DNA of 34,356 nt from NCBI GenBank assembly GCA_040878005.1, contig JBBDMW010000016.1, positions 1-34,356 on the forward strand, written 5' to 3'. The translations under genes were made by a program, and so were the position numbers. The notes below the pieces were generated by a model. That model saw only the letters and a list, made by a program, of their open reading frames with translations, was not told where the DNA came from and ran no database searches. The stretch is from JBBDMW01 sp040878005 (GTDB taxonomy: Bacteria > Chloroflexota > Dehalococcoidia > Lucifugimonadales > Lucifugimonadaceae). This document shows, one piece after another, positions 23,588 to 32,703 of this stretch. The first letter of the stretch is position 1. Each line of letters starts with the position of its first letter.

Positions 23588-24646
23588 TCAGACGAGATGC
23601 ATGCGGGTAGCGTGGACGGCCGCCTCGGTGCGATTGGCACAGTTCATCTTGTCAAGGATATGTTTGACGTGGTTCCCAACTGTTCTGACGCTGAGGAAGA
23701 GCTCACCTGCGATTTGCCGGTCTGTCCTTCCGACCGCTATTAGCCGCAGTATTTCCACCTCGCGGTTTGTCAGGTTTCCGAGCGTTTCAGGGGGACGGAT
23801 CATAGATGCATCAGTCCCCCCAAGGAACGTGTGAAGTTCAGAGAGGAATACCGGCCAGGCTGGTTCATTTTCCAGCAGAATGTGGTTCATGCTCTCGAGT
23901 GGGATGAACCGCGCATGAGGGATGAGCGAAGCGAGCAGCCTGCCCTGCTCGAACGGGATCCGTGCATCATGCCGGGCGTGGAAGACCATAGTGGGAGTCG
24001 TTATCAGCTCCAGGCGGTCAAGCACGTCGATCTTGCCGACTTCTTCCTGGAACCTGACTGCGCCTTCGGCCGAAGCGGAAACGCGTTCAAGCTCATTGAA
24101 CCACTGCATCTGCTCGGCGGTGCCCTCTGGAATGAACTGAGAGGTAAATACCTGCCGGTAAGCTGCGTTCTCACGCCCCCAGCCTTCCCGGATCAGGGTC
24201 AAAAGCGCTGAGTATTCGGCTGTTGATCCACCACGTTTGGCCCAACCCCTGGAAAACCCTCCATACAGCACGAGGTGGCTCAGCCTATCGGGATGGCGGA
24301 CGGCATACTCCGCCGCGACAGCCGCTCCCTGGGACATACCCAGCAGCGCGAAGCGGTCGAGACCCAGTCCATCGACGACGCACTCCAGGTCGCTGACCCA
24401 GCTATCCAGCGACAGGTCCTCGACCTCTCGATCGGAGAGACCGCAGCCCCGCTGATCGAACCGCACAAACAAATGTTTCTGGGACAGGCCCTCCCACCAG
24501 TGGCGCCAAATCGGGCTGCCCCAGTCAAACTCTACGTGGCTCAGCCAGTTGGGGGCCTTGACCAGTGGTGAGCCCCTTCCAGCGATGCCGCAAGCGATGC
24601 GGACACCGTCCAGTGTCGTGATGAAACGGATCTCTTGCTTCGGCAA
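23588..24646 (-). CDS. Alpha/beta-hydrolase fused to LuxR-type DNA-binding domain
   Basis: This is a 352-residue fusion. Residues 1-285 form an alpha/beta-hydrolase with VRFDQRGCGLSD, nucleophile elbow GMSQGA (S105), acid in FHARHDARIP and base in SMNHILLE. Residues about 288-345 form a LuxR/GerE helix-turn-helix (LTNREVEILRLIAVGRTDRQIAGELFLSVRTVGNHVKHIL in two conserved blocks). Such fusions are common in Chloroflexota and Actinomycetota and are presumed to sense a small molecule in the hydrolase pocket and regulate transcription. The start is TTG at 24646 with AAGGA 8 bases upstream; no ATG fits. Its target may be the neighbouring secreted protein gene, but nothing in the sequence proves it. 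Confidence 0.9.
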   Translation of the reverse strand: MPKQEIRFITTLDGVRIACGIAGRGSPLVKAPNWLSHVEFDWGSPIWRHWWEGLSQKHLFVRFDQRGCGLSDREVEDLSLDSWVSDLECVVDGLGLDRFALLGMSQGAAVAAEYAVRHPDRLSHLVLYGGFSRGWAKRGGSTAEYSALLTLIREGWGRENAAYRQVFTSQFIPEGTAEQMQWFNELERVSASAEGAVRFQEEVGKIDVLDRLELITTPTMVFHARHDARIPFEQGRLLASLIPHARFIPLESMNHILLENEPAWPVFLSELHTFLGGTDASMIRPPETLGNLTNREVEILRLIAVGRTDRQIAGELFLSVRTVGNHVKHILDKMNCANRTEAAVHATRMHLV

Positions 24647-25050
24647 TCGGAGGGTCCTTCACATCGGAAAGTAAGAGCACAGGGTGGGCTCAATGGATTG
24701 ATCGGCACACTGAGCACCGGTTCATGGTGAAGGCAGGATATCCTAAGCTGTCTCCGGAGAAACAGTAGACGGCACGAACTTGAGACGAGAACGAAGCTGG
24801 CAGAGCTGCGTGCCCAATCATGCAGCAATAGGCTGACAGTGCAATTCCTGCAAAGAACTCGAGATCGATTCACGCACATGCACAGGCCGCACAGCTCGCT
24901 CGGGTACAGGGCTGCCACCAGAGACGATCATGTCCCTCCCTGAGGCCACAGCGGGCCACCTCAAGGCTCCGGAAGCACGAGTGTGATGTGGCCGATGACG
25001 AATGAGTTGATTCCATGTGTCGGCAGTTCGAGTCTGCTTCGAATAGGAGT
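24647..25050. other. Intergenic spacer, divergent promoters
   Basis: This is a 400-base spacer between the hydrolase-LuxR gene (minus) and the PIN-domain gene (plus). No supported ORF, repeat or RNA was found. A T-arm-like string near 25021-25038 lacks the rest of a tRNA. Confidence 0.45.
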
Positions 25051-26033
25051 ATGCGCAGCCTTATGTCCGAGCATAGCCCAGTCGTCATAGTCGACACGAG
25101 CGTCCTGTACATGTCCCCCAGCCATTTGAGCTTGAAGAGATAAAAGATCTCGGACATACACAACTGAACGTTCCGTTCGCAGTTCTGCATGAGCTAGACG
25201 TATTGATGGGAAGATCTGCTACGCGTGAGAAAGCTAGATCAGCCATTAACGTTGTCCGGACATTCATCAGACGTGGAGCAATGGAAGAGCCAGTTAATTG
25301 TGGATCAGATATGACGATCAAGGTCGGGACGGCCAATGAGATAAAGAACCATACACAGCTAAACATGGACATAGCCGATGATCGAATCCTCGCATCTGCA
25401 CTTCACCTGAATGATCATTATTCCGGATCTGTGTACGTGGCAACCACTGAGTTCGCGATGTTTGCCAAGGCGGCTGGATTGGGCCTCAACGGAATTCACC
25501 TGGAGCGTCTCGCGGAAACAACATCAGTCCTTACAAGACGAGAACGGAGTGCTCTGAAAACTCATTGGACCCACGTTGAAGTGGCGGACAGCCCTTGGGC
25601 ACTTTGCCGTCGGGTATTGGCGCTGCTCAATCTGAACGTTGCAGAGCGCTTGCTTCAACCTGTCAGAAGCAGTGGCCAACCGCCTGAATTAGCTGCTGTT
25701 TTACAGCAATACGACAGGCTACGGTCAGAGTGGGGTCCGGATGTAAATCTAAATACCTTACTTCAACCGATCTTTGGCATTGCGCCACCTAGACCGGCCA
25801 ATTTGGAAGTTGCACAAGTCACTGAGTACCGACCTCGTGAGCCAAGTCAGGTCTGGGCTTTCTCAAGTCCGACCGTGCGCTCTGAATCCGATGAAGAACG
25901 AGCAATTCGAATCCGGGGCGAGCAGCGCGCTTACGATCAACGCAACGAGTTCATTAGGGATTCGCTCCTAATTGGACTGGAATTGGTCAAAGAGTTTCTA
26001 TCGGACGTTGTTGACGATGACCTATTCGCCTAG
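25051..26033 (+). pseudogene. PIN-domain protein with single-base frameshift
   Basis: The first part (ATG 25051 or 25063) encodes VVIVDTSVLYMSP, the start of a PIN ribonuclease domain with its first acidic residue, then hits a stop at 25141. Adding one base in the C5 run at 25115-25119 continues the domain as PFELEEIKDLGHTQLNVPFAVLHELDVL. That then joins the open frame ending at 26033 (REKARSAINVVRTFIRRG, IADDRILASAL, YVATTEFAMFAKAAGL). The restored protein would have about 328 residues, with the PIN acidic set D (VDTSVL), E (LHELD) and D-D (IADDRIL). The C-terminal half of about 150 residues is unrecognised. PIN domains cleave RNA and occur in toxins and defence proteins. The frameshift may be a homopolymer sequencing error or real decay. 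Confidence 0.75.
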
Positions 26034-26264
26034 TCCAGAGTCCGCACAATGACTAATCCTGATCAGCCATGTCGCCAAGCATGCCGGAATCTGCCACAGA
26101 ACTCCAAGCTGTGGGCACTGTCAATCAGCTCTCGCCAACTGCAATCAACCTGCTGCATGAACTGAATCTTCTGTAGTCGCTGTGCTGCACCTCTATAGGC
26201 TGAGCGTCTATCCCAGATCCAACCTCTGATAAGAACGGACCTCCGTAGGTCATGGTGGAACGTA

Positions 26265-26597
26265 GTGGCTCGGTTTGACCCTCAATTGTCCGTGGAACTT
26301 GGTCAGGCGCTCCTTCTTGCCCGCAGACAGCATCACCTACTGAACGAGTGCGGGTTTGCCGATGTTGTGTCCCAGGCGAACGGAACCATTCCTTCCCGCG
26401 AGGCAGTGAAGGCGGTCCTGGGAATCGGAATGGAGAAGCGTATGCAGCGTGACGAAATCGTGGATTGGGCCGAACGTGGCGGTCTTTCGGACAGGGAGTC
26501 ACTCGCCGCCATGGGCAGGGCTTGCCTGGTATGGGCGGAGAGTGACGACGTATTCTTGGCCGTCCTCGGTATAGCATCGGTCGGGTACAGGCCCTGA
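26265..26597 (+). CDS. Hypothetical protein, 110 aa
   Basis: This frame starts with GTG and is composed of helix-rich, natural-looking sequence: LSVELGQALLLARRQHHLL, REAVKAVLGIGMEKRMQRDEIVDWAERGG and MGRACLVWAESDDVFLAVLG. The two longer minus-strand frames over the same bases are Pro/Arg-rich and look like shadows. I recognise no family and see no strong ribosome-binding site. It lies between the PIN gene and the IS3 remnant and may be part of the accessory region. Confidence 0.4.
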   Translation: MARFDPQLSVELGQALLLARRQHHLLNECGFADVVSQANGTIPSREAVKAVLGIGMEKRMQRDEIVDWAERGGLSDRESLAAMGRACLVWAESDDVFLAVLGIASVGYRP

Positions 26598-26868
26598 CCG
26601 GGCGGCGTCGGCAACGGCCCACGCGGGTAAGTAGGGCGCATGAGTCCATTGCCAGGTGAAAGGGAAGCCCGCCCGCTCGTCCTGCTCTTCCTTGGCATCA
26701 ACGGCCGCCGATCCTCCCAGGCGATCTGCGTCCACACCAGCGGAACTCCAGGTAGGCGGTGAGGATCTGGATAGACCGTCAATGGGGCTTTTCAGTTGCC
26801 GACCGTTGCCGACAAGTCGTCGCGGAAAGCATCGGCTTCCGCTGCATCCCTCGACCCCCTGCCACTTT

Positions 26869-26894
26869 GTCCAACTAATCCCCATTAGTTGGAC
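26869..26894. repeat. Perfect 11-bp inverted repeat
   Basis: GTCCAACTAAT (26869-26879) and ATTAGTTGGAC (26884-26894) are perfect inverted repeats around CCCC. They lie in a non-coding region (26598-27180) before the IS3 remnant. The site could be an operator, a recombination core or a hairpin. No T-tract follows on either strand, arguing against a terminator. Confidence 0.6.
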
Positions 26895-26956
26895 TAAACC
26901 AGGCATTTGGCGCGGAGGCCTGAGATTGGGCGGGGTGCGATAAGGGCCCAAAGTTT

Positions 26957-26986
26957 GGGGAGTTGTTACTTCTGGGGAGTTGTTAC
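26957..26986. repeat. Tandem 13-bp direct repeat
   Basis: GGGGAGTTGTTAC occurs at 26957-26969 and again at 26974-26986, separated by TTCT (period 17). No function is evident. It could be a pair of protein-binding sites or a scar of slippage. Confidence 0.55.
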
Positions 26987-27136
26987 CTGGTGGCGATGGA
27001 TTAGACTCAGTGGCAATTGAACCCCTGTAAGGGCCTGCTGGTTGGCACTTGGGGAAGCGCGGCGTGGCTCGCTATGGTGCTGCACATCTGGCCATCCGGA
27101 TTGGCTTGCCGCGTCCGCGGTGTCTCACACCCACGG

Positions 27137-27192
27137 TCACACGGGACATCGCTATAAGAATATGTATATATATGTATTGGTGTCCCGTGTGA
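27137..27192. repeat. Head-to-head IS-end-like inverted repeats with AT-rich centre
   Basis: TCACACGGGACA (27137-27148) and TGTCCCGTGTGA (27181-27192) are perfect 12-bp inverted copies around a 32-base A+T-rich core. The right copy sits just outside the transposase remnant, at the expected place of its terminal repeat, and starts with TG as many IS3-family ends do. The left copy, facing the other way, may be the end of a second lost copy. Confidence 0.5.
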
Positions 27193-27219
27193 TCGCGCTA
27201 TTCCTGCCCGCGGTTAGCC

Positions 27220-27797
27220 AGGCGCGCTGTGTGGCCGCTCATTGTTGTATTCCTGCCGCCATTCCTCAACCTTCTCCTTGGCGTCCTCCAGCGACAGGAA
27301 TCAGTTCTCGTTAAGGCGTTCCTGCCTGACCCTTCCGTTGAACGATTCGATGAATGCGTTGTCCGTTGGCTTCCCTGGCCGTGTGAAGTCCAGTTCAACG
27401 CCGTTCACATAAGCCCACTGGTCAAGTGCCTTCGAGGTGAACCCGGTTCCATGATCACCCCGGATAGTCTTCGGCGAGCCACGCTCGAACGCGACCATGG
27501 ACAGGACCTCAACAACCCTCCTCCCGGTCAGGCTCCGGTCAACCTCGATCTAGGGGCCAACACAGCTAAAGTTATCGACTAACGTCAAGAGCCTGATCCG
27601 ATCGCCATTGAACAGTTCATCTTGCATGAAGTCCATCGACCAGACCTGGTTCGAACCGGTCGCATCAGGCACCTCGACAAGGTTCATGCTTGAGGCATGC
27701 CGGCGTCTGGGCTTCAGTCCTTCGTCCTCATGGCGAGACCTTCTATGCTGTAGAGTTGGTAGCTTCCCTGCAGGTAGTGCGCCACTTCACGATTCCG
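27220..27797 (-). pseudogene. IS3-family transposase orfB remnant
   Basis: The catalytic core is recognisable on the minus strand: NQVWSMDF (around 27640), IEVDRSLTGRRVVEVL, GDHGTGFTSKALDQWAY, VELDFTRPGKPTDNAFIESFNG and, beyond a stop, FLSLEDAKEKVEEWRQEYN and NERPHSA. A TAG interrupts the core (near 27550). A TGA at 27298-27300 replaces the conserved Trp in NENW-FLSLEDA. The region between the N-terminal helix (REVAHYLQGSYQ) and LYSIEGLA is deleted, and the frame changes around there. This is a clear dead transposase; the UGA here is a nonsense mutation, not selenocysteine, because the family has Trp. Confidence 0.8.
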
Positions 27798-27798
27798 G

Positions 27799-28032
27799 TC
27801 AGGCTTCAGAGTTTTTTCGGATGACGTCCTGGAGCATCTCTTTATCGAAAGAGAGGTCCGCAACCAGCTGCTTGAGTCTGCGGTTCTCTTCCTCGAGTTG
27901 CCGCGGCCGCCTGATCTCGGCAGTGCCCAGTCCCTCGAACTTCCGCTTCCAGCAGTAGAACGTGTTTTCTGAGATGCCCATCTTTCGACAGGCTTCTCCG
28001 ACGGATGTGCCGTTGGAGTTGAGGCGTCCCAG
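27799..28032 (-). pseudogene. IS3-family orfA remnant
   Basis: From ATG 27981 the frame gives MGISENTFYCWKRKFEGLG, LEEENRRLKQLVADLSFDKE and MLQDVIRK, the end of the HTH_Tnp_1 domain plus leucine-zipper of IS3 orfA. In-frame sequence upstream (NGTSVGEACRK, from about 28020) continues the domain, but the usual N-terminus (about 20 residues) has diverged. The protein would normally be about 88 residues and binds the element's ends. Confidence 0.75.
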
Positions 28033-28040
28033 CGAGGTCG

Positions 28041-28849
28041 ATCCAGTTAAACTCGTCCGACCACGCGTCTAGTAAGTGAGTTCACGTCCGACTGCGTATC
28101 GTTCAGTGTGGTTGCAAAAGTGGTTGCAGAATCTGGCATTTACGAGCGCGGCCAAGCTAGCGACCCACCGGCAGTATTGCTGCGTCAGGTTGAGCCGCCA
28201 TTCGTCGAAGGATTTTTCGTACGAACGCGCAGGGAGAAATAGGAGTAGTAGCCGTCGATTGCGTCGATTGCAAAGAAGAGCAGGATCGCGATGGTCTTGC
28301 GGTCAAACCCAGTCCATGTTTTGGTTGGTTGCGTGCCCGATGACATGATCTGAATTTAGGAGCGAAAGCTTAGAATTGAGGCACGACCGGTTGACGTCAA
28401 TCGGCTTTGGCTGCTGTGGCATCCGGCCCACCCCCAAGACGCGGAGGGTAGGCCGACTACTCCTAGGCGAACTAGCCGCAAAGTCCAAATGACTTAGGCA
28501 AGTCGGAGCAAAAGGCCGGGAGGATGAATACATACAGCAAGACTAGAACCGCAAGGACGACGATCCACCCCGGGATCGAAGTGGGACGCACGCATGATTG
28601 ATGCGGCTGAATCTTCTTAAGCGTTTCGGTGCAGTAACCTACTCTCAACCGGTTCTTCTGTCTTTGAACCCCGCGTACGGTGGCGGCCATCCTATGTGAA
28701 GCTAGCTGGTTCTAGCCGTAAACATGCTTGGCTACTCGCAACGTTGCCGGGTCATCAACACGGGCAATGGTAGGATCGCGATACTTTCAAAAACGTTACT
28801 GGCCACTGATTCTTAGTGTCGGACGTGGTCGTCGGCCGGATTCGATTCC
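28041..28849. other. Gene-poor stretch of about 800 bases
   Basis: This stretch lies between the IS3 remnant and the large nuclease gene. Only one doubtful small membrane-protein frame (28472-28690, minus) is visible. The right end must contain the promoter of the 1249-aa gene; no strong ribosome-binding site precedes its ATG. Confidence 0.45.
28472..28690 (-). CDS. Possible small membrane protein
   Basis: This 72-residue frame has a basic N-terminal half and a single strongly hydrophobic segment GWIVVLAVLVLLYVFILPAF (about 41-60), followed by a short Cys-containing tail. Such a segment is unlikely as a random shadow frame, but there is no good ribosome-binding site and no known family. It could also be a remnant of a longer gene. 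Confidence 0.35.
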   Translation of the reverse strand: MAATVRGVQRQKNRLRVGYCTETLKKIQPHQSCVRPTSIPGWIVVLAVLVLLYVFILPAFCSDLPKSFGLCG

Positions 28850-31800
28850 ATGATGCAGCAGCACACCAGCCTTTCTGACTTGCGACAGGACTTGGAGCCA
28901 TACAACGCACTGGATCTACTGGGCAAAGTCGGAGCGCTAAACCTACTCGCTTCAAACGCCAGCAGGTCAATCAGTCTTGATTCTCTGGCTCACACTGCCG
29001 CATCACTTGAATATGAATCAACCAGGCCTGCGGTTTCTGCAAACCGACTCCGAGGACGGATCCAGCAACATCTGGACCAGCGTTCAGAGCCCGGGATGGC
29101 TGATGATCCGGCCGAGTACCCCTTCACCGATGAAATCGTGTTTCATGGCGGCTCGTACACCGTGTTCACTGGACCGAATGCGGACATCGCGAACCAGATT
29201 CGCTGGTTGCTCAAAGCAATCGTGCAGCGGCAGGACCCCGAACTCAATCCCGTTTTTCGCAGGGAAGTCACGTCAATTGCGATGTTCGTCCTTCGGCTGG
29301 CAGATCACATCGCCGAGCGTGCAGGAGTTTCCAGATATGCGGAACCCTCGGACAACAAGAGCAAAGACATTGAGGTGCCCCAAGCCGGAGTCATCAATGA
29401 TCTGGCGTCGTGTGTGGTCTTCAGCGACGCGGACATGGATGGGTTTTGCAGTGCCGGGTCGTCAGGTGGAGATCCTCTTCCACCCTTCGTAACAGAATGC
29501 GGCTCATTCGACCTGTCGGGATTCTCGTCTGAATCGGGTGCCCTGCACTCGGCGCCAATCGTTAAGTGCGGCGACCAGTTCACGGTTCCGGTTCCGTCGT
29601 CGCTACTTCCCGCCCTGCGGCACAGAATCCTTTGCCTAGCACAGGACCGTGGCGTGCTTAGTCAACTCTCGGAAGCATTCCGTGACGCGGTCTGGGACCA
29701 CGTGCTCGTGTTGCTTGACCGTTGGGGTAACCGGGCTATACCGCTCAAACTTCCCGACCCCAGTCCCACGAGATTCGTCGAGCAGATCTGCGGTCTTGAC
29801 TCGGACAAGGCACTTTACGTTCAGCTCGCAACAGACGACCTCGTGGACTTTGATCCTGAGAGAGTCTTCGGTAGCTGGAACTCCACTGGCCTAGCCGAAG
29901 AAATGCAGGCCAGGGCCAACGCCGTGGCAGAGCAACTACTCGGCATGTCCAATGGGCCAACGTCTGTACTGATTCTCACATTGACTCAACAGTTGGGCCG
30001 TTTCTCGGTGTTTGGGTTCAGCGAACCCCAACCAGGTGCGCGCCTGCTTGCCATGGGTGTATCCGACTTGGACACGATGGCTGCACTTGATTCTGGTGAC
30101 CCGTTGGCGCTATGGAAATTCGCTCAGGCTTCCCATGCCATTCGCCAGCGGACCGGAATCTTCAGTCAGGGACTCCTAGACGAGTACCAGCTCTATCGAT
30201 CTCGACAACACAGCTACTACTGGTATGACGAGCGCCTACCGGAAATGATCATGATTGCCGTAGGCACGGCGCTCGCCGCCCGAATGGACGCAGCGAGACT
30301 CAGAGACTCGCATGGTGTCTCGTCGTTGCAACCGAATTCATTGGCCGAAGTCTGGTCACTCTTCGGGTCGTCAGTGCCTATCTATTCACCTCCACACGAA
30401 CTTGGGAATCGGCCGGCAATGGTCGTTGAAGGTGAATTGCCGCTATCAGTGTGGGTAGTGGGAGCACCAGATCTAGAAGGCCAGTTGTACGGGTTTACCG
30501 CACTGTTGGTGGATTGCATTGCCTACTGGCTCTGGCAGTTCACTCCTCTGGTTCAAGAATCCTTGAATCAGAGGGCCGAACATGTACGGAGACTGGTGGT
30601 TCACATTGATTACCGGAGTCGTGGAGCCTGGGATGAATTCCTGTCCAACACGCGCCAACCGGACCCGGGTACCGATGAACTTGTCACTGTCAACCATTCA
30701 TCACCCGACGATGCCGAAATCCATTTCTGGATTGAGCCCACTCTCTTGTCGCACCTTGCACGTGCCGACAATGAAGGGGAGCGCATTCTCATCCAGCAGG
30801 TACTCAGTGGGTTGCGCGAGGAGTTCAGCGAGGCGTTCTCTGACATGCATTCCGCCTTGTCCTCGGCCGCGATCGACGAGGCAACGGAACGTTTCGCTCC
30901 ACTTGGTCAGAAAAAGAAACTGATCCTGCTTTCGACCGCGCGACGGCCCGAGCTCGACCCGACTGGATTGCCGGCCTTTCGGTCAGTTCAGGAGACCGAG
31001 TACGCATACATCCTCGATGGCGTCGGCGAACACATCGCGAGTCGAGGATTTCAACAAGGCGCTTTGGAGGGAGCAGACCGTACGAGAGCGGTCAACGCTG
31101 CCGTGGCATGGATGTTCAACGAACTTGAGAACCTAGTCGGCTCCGTGAGTGACGACGAACTGCTTCCGTCGTTGATCGCCTTCCATGAAGCTGCCACTCG
31201 AGAGATGTTCAGCAGGGTTCTCACGATTCCTACCCGTCTTCATTGCTTCGGTGACCGACAATCACTAGTGGCGCAGCTTTCGGAAGAAATGCCTGACGCA
31301 TACATCACAAACTCTGCCAGTCGCTTCTTGATCGAGTACGTGGCTGCCCGTCCGCCTCGTGGGGATCAACACATGAGCTTGGAGAACTACGACCGGATGC
31401 TGGCGCTAGCGGCCGAAATCATCCAGTGGGGTAATCTGAGCGACATGATCAAGTATGAAATTGCAGACATTCCAACTGAAATCTTGCCGTCTGGACGCCT
31501 GGGTCGAGACGAAACCAAACTGACTGCTGCTAGGTCGGCGTTCCTTGCGAAGCACATGAGCGGCCAGATCGGCAGAACCAGCCGCGCTTTCAATCTACAT
31601 TGGCGCGCACCGGAGGCAGATGAGCGGACGCAAGACATACCGGCCGATCTTCGAGACCTAGATCAGGCGGTGAGCAAGGAATTCGGATTCGGACTCGTCG
31701 AATCAGTCGGCATCATGGGAACCCTGCTGGAACTGGTCGCCGATCAACATGACGCGGTCAAACGGGTTCCAAAGGCTCGATTGATTGCTGCACTTTCAGA

Positions 31801-32599
31801 TCATCTCAGTTGGTCAGAAGAGCAGGCAGAGCGAGCGCTGAGTCAGTTAACTCTTGCCCCAAGGTCGAGCTACTTTGACAACGAAATCCCGAAGACCGAC
31901 CTGTATCCATGGGTCTTCAATCGAAGCCACTCTCATATCAGGCGCCCTCTAGTCTCACGCGAAGAATCTGGAAACGTGGTGTTGTACTGGGGTAACCGCC
32001 ACGTTGTCCACTGGTCCAGATACTTTTTTGAACTTTGCACGACTGGCAGAATCAAAGCGACATCAGAAGAGCTCGTTCGACTCATTGGACGAAGGCGCGA
32101 TCTAGAGTCAAAGGCTTTCGAGACTCATGTTGCGGACATTTTCGCTACGTCACTGGGGAGGGAAAATGTACGACTACGCGCAAAGAAGTTCGCCGGAGCA
32201 AGGTTGCTTGGAGGAGACGGTAACGACCTCGGAGATGTGGACGTGCTAGCAGCTGACCGCCGCCACCGAACGATCGTGACCCTCGAATGCAAGGACTTTG
32301 AACAGGCCAGAACACCCCGTGAAATATCGAATGAGTTGCGTGGGCTATTCAAAGGGACTGAAGGCGACGAGGCCACCACGGCGAAGCACCTTCGTCGCGT
32401 GGAGTGGTTGACGCAGAACCTCGAAAGCGTGACGAGAGAAATGAACTTGGACAGCGCAGTTGACTGGTCCGTCAAGGCTGCACTCATTACAGACGTGGAA
32501 TTGTTCTCCCCGCACATCAGCGAGTCGCCATTCCCCGTGCATGCAATCGAAGAAATCCTTCACTCTGGCGTTGACCGGTTCATCGCTGAGATTTCTTGA
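28850..32599 (+). CDS. Large orphan protein with C-terminal PD-(D/E)XK nuclease domain
   Basis: This is a 1249-residue protein. The first 1080 or so residues are unknown to me: mostly soluble alpha/beta sequence with no Walker motif that I can find, and no membrane segment. The C-terminal region looks like a restriction-endonuclease fold: FETHVADIF with E1091, then GDVDVLAADRR with D1131, then VTLECKDFEQ with E1146 and K1148, matching the E...D-x(14)-E-x-K active-site spacing of PD-(D/E)XK (Mrr-like) nucleases. It probably cuts nucleic acid, with the long N-terminal part as sensor or scaffold. It converges on the AlbA_2 gene 104 bases away, in a region with an IS remnant and a PIN gene, suggesting a phage-defence role (inference). 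Confidence 0.75.
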   Translation: MMQQHTSLSDLRQDLEPYNALDLLGKVGALNLLASNASRSISLDSLAHTAASLEYESTRPAVSANRLRGRIQQHLDQRSEPGMADDPAEYPFTDEIVFHGGSYTVFTGPNADIANQIRWLLKAIVQRQDPELNPVFRREVTSIAMFVLRLADHIAERAGVSRYAEPSDNKSKDIEVPQAGVINDLASCVVFSDADMDGFCSAGSSGGDPLPPFVTECGSFDLSGFSSESGALHSAPIVKCGDQFTVPVPSSLLPALRHRILCLAQDRGVLSQLSEAFRDAVWDHVLVLLDRWGNRAIPLKLPDPSPTRFVEQICGLDSDKALYVQLATDDLVDFDPERVFGSWNSTGLAEEMQARANAVAEQLLGMSNGPTSVLILTLTQQLGRFSVFGFSEPQPGARLLAMGVSDLDTMAALDSGDPLALWKFAQASHAIRQRTGIFSQGLLDEYQLYRSRQHSYYWYDERLPEMIMIAVGTALAARMDAARLRDSHGVSSLQPNSLAEVWSLFGSSVPIYSPPHELGNRPAMVVEGELPLSVWVVGAPDLEGQLYGFTALLVDCIAYWLWQFTPLVQESLNQRAEHVRRLVVHIDYRSRGAWDEFLSNTRQPDPGTDELVTVNHSSPDDAEIHFWIEPTLLSHLARADNEGERILIQQVLSGLREEFSEAFSDMHSALSSAAIDEATERFAPLGQKKKLILLSTARRPELDPTGLPAFRSVQETEYAYILDGVGEHIASRGFQQGALEGADRTRAVNAAVAWMFNELENLVGSVSDDELLPSLIAFHEAATREMFSRVLTIPTRLHCFGDRQSLVAQLSEEMPDAYITNSASRFLIEYVAARPPRGDQHMSLENYDRMLALAAEIIQWGNLSDMIKYEIADIPTEILPSGRLGRDETKLTAARSAFLAKHMSGQIGRTSRAFNLHWRAPEADERTQDIPADLRDLDQAVSKEFGFGLVESVGIMGTLLELVADQHDAVKRVPKARLIAALSDHLSWSEEQAERALSQLTLAPRSSYFDNEIPKTDLYPWVFNRSHSHIRRPLVSREESGNVVLYWGNRHVVHWSRYFFELCTTGRIKATSEELVRLIGRRRDLESKAFETHVADIFATSLGRENVRLRAKKFAGARLLGGDGNDLGDVDVLAADRRHRTIVTLECKDFEQARTPREISNELRGLFKGTEGDEATTAKHLRRVEWLTQNLESVTREMNLDSAVDWSVKAALITDVELFSPHISESPFPVHAIEEILHSGVDRFIAEIS

Positions 32600-32703
32600 A
32601 TCGCCGGCACCAGCCGCACCGCACGCTCCGGGACCTCCGCCGGGTACCTCTGTCATCGCTCCGTCCTCTCAAGGATTGGAGTTTCCAACTTTCATGGGGC
32701 GAT

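Larger units (their letters stand above)
27181..28040 (-). mobile_element. Degenerate IS3-family insertion sequence
   Basis: The element holds an orfA-like frame and a broken orfB, both on the minus strand. It has lost the middle of orfB and carries stop codons, so it is not functional. The right-hand boundary near 28040 is approximate, as the orfA N-terminus fades there. The left boundary is placed at the TGTCCCG inverted repeat. Confidence 0.75.

Noticed and set aside
25015..25045. T-arm-like string GGCAGTTCGAGTCTGC
   Set aside because: No tRNA body upstream and it overlaps the leader of the PIN gene.
26499..26951. 150-codon minus-strand frame
   Set aside because: Pro/Arg/Trp-rich, antisense to a more natural frame and running through the palindrome at 26869-26894.
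26869..26986. CRISPR-like repeats
   Set aside because: Only one palindrome and one pair of 13-bp repeats; no regular spacing, spacers or cas genes.
27298..27300. In-frame TGA in the transposase as a third selenocysteine
   Set aside because: The family has Trp here (TGG to TGA), other stops and deletions are present, and there is no redox motif.
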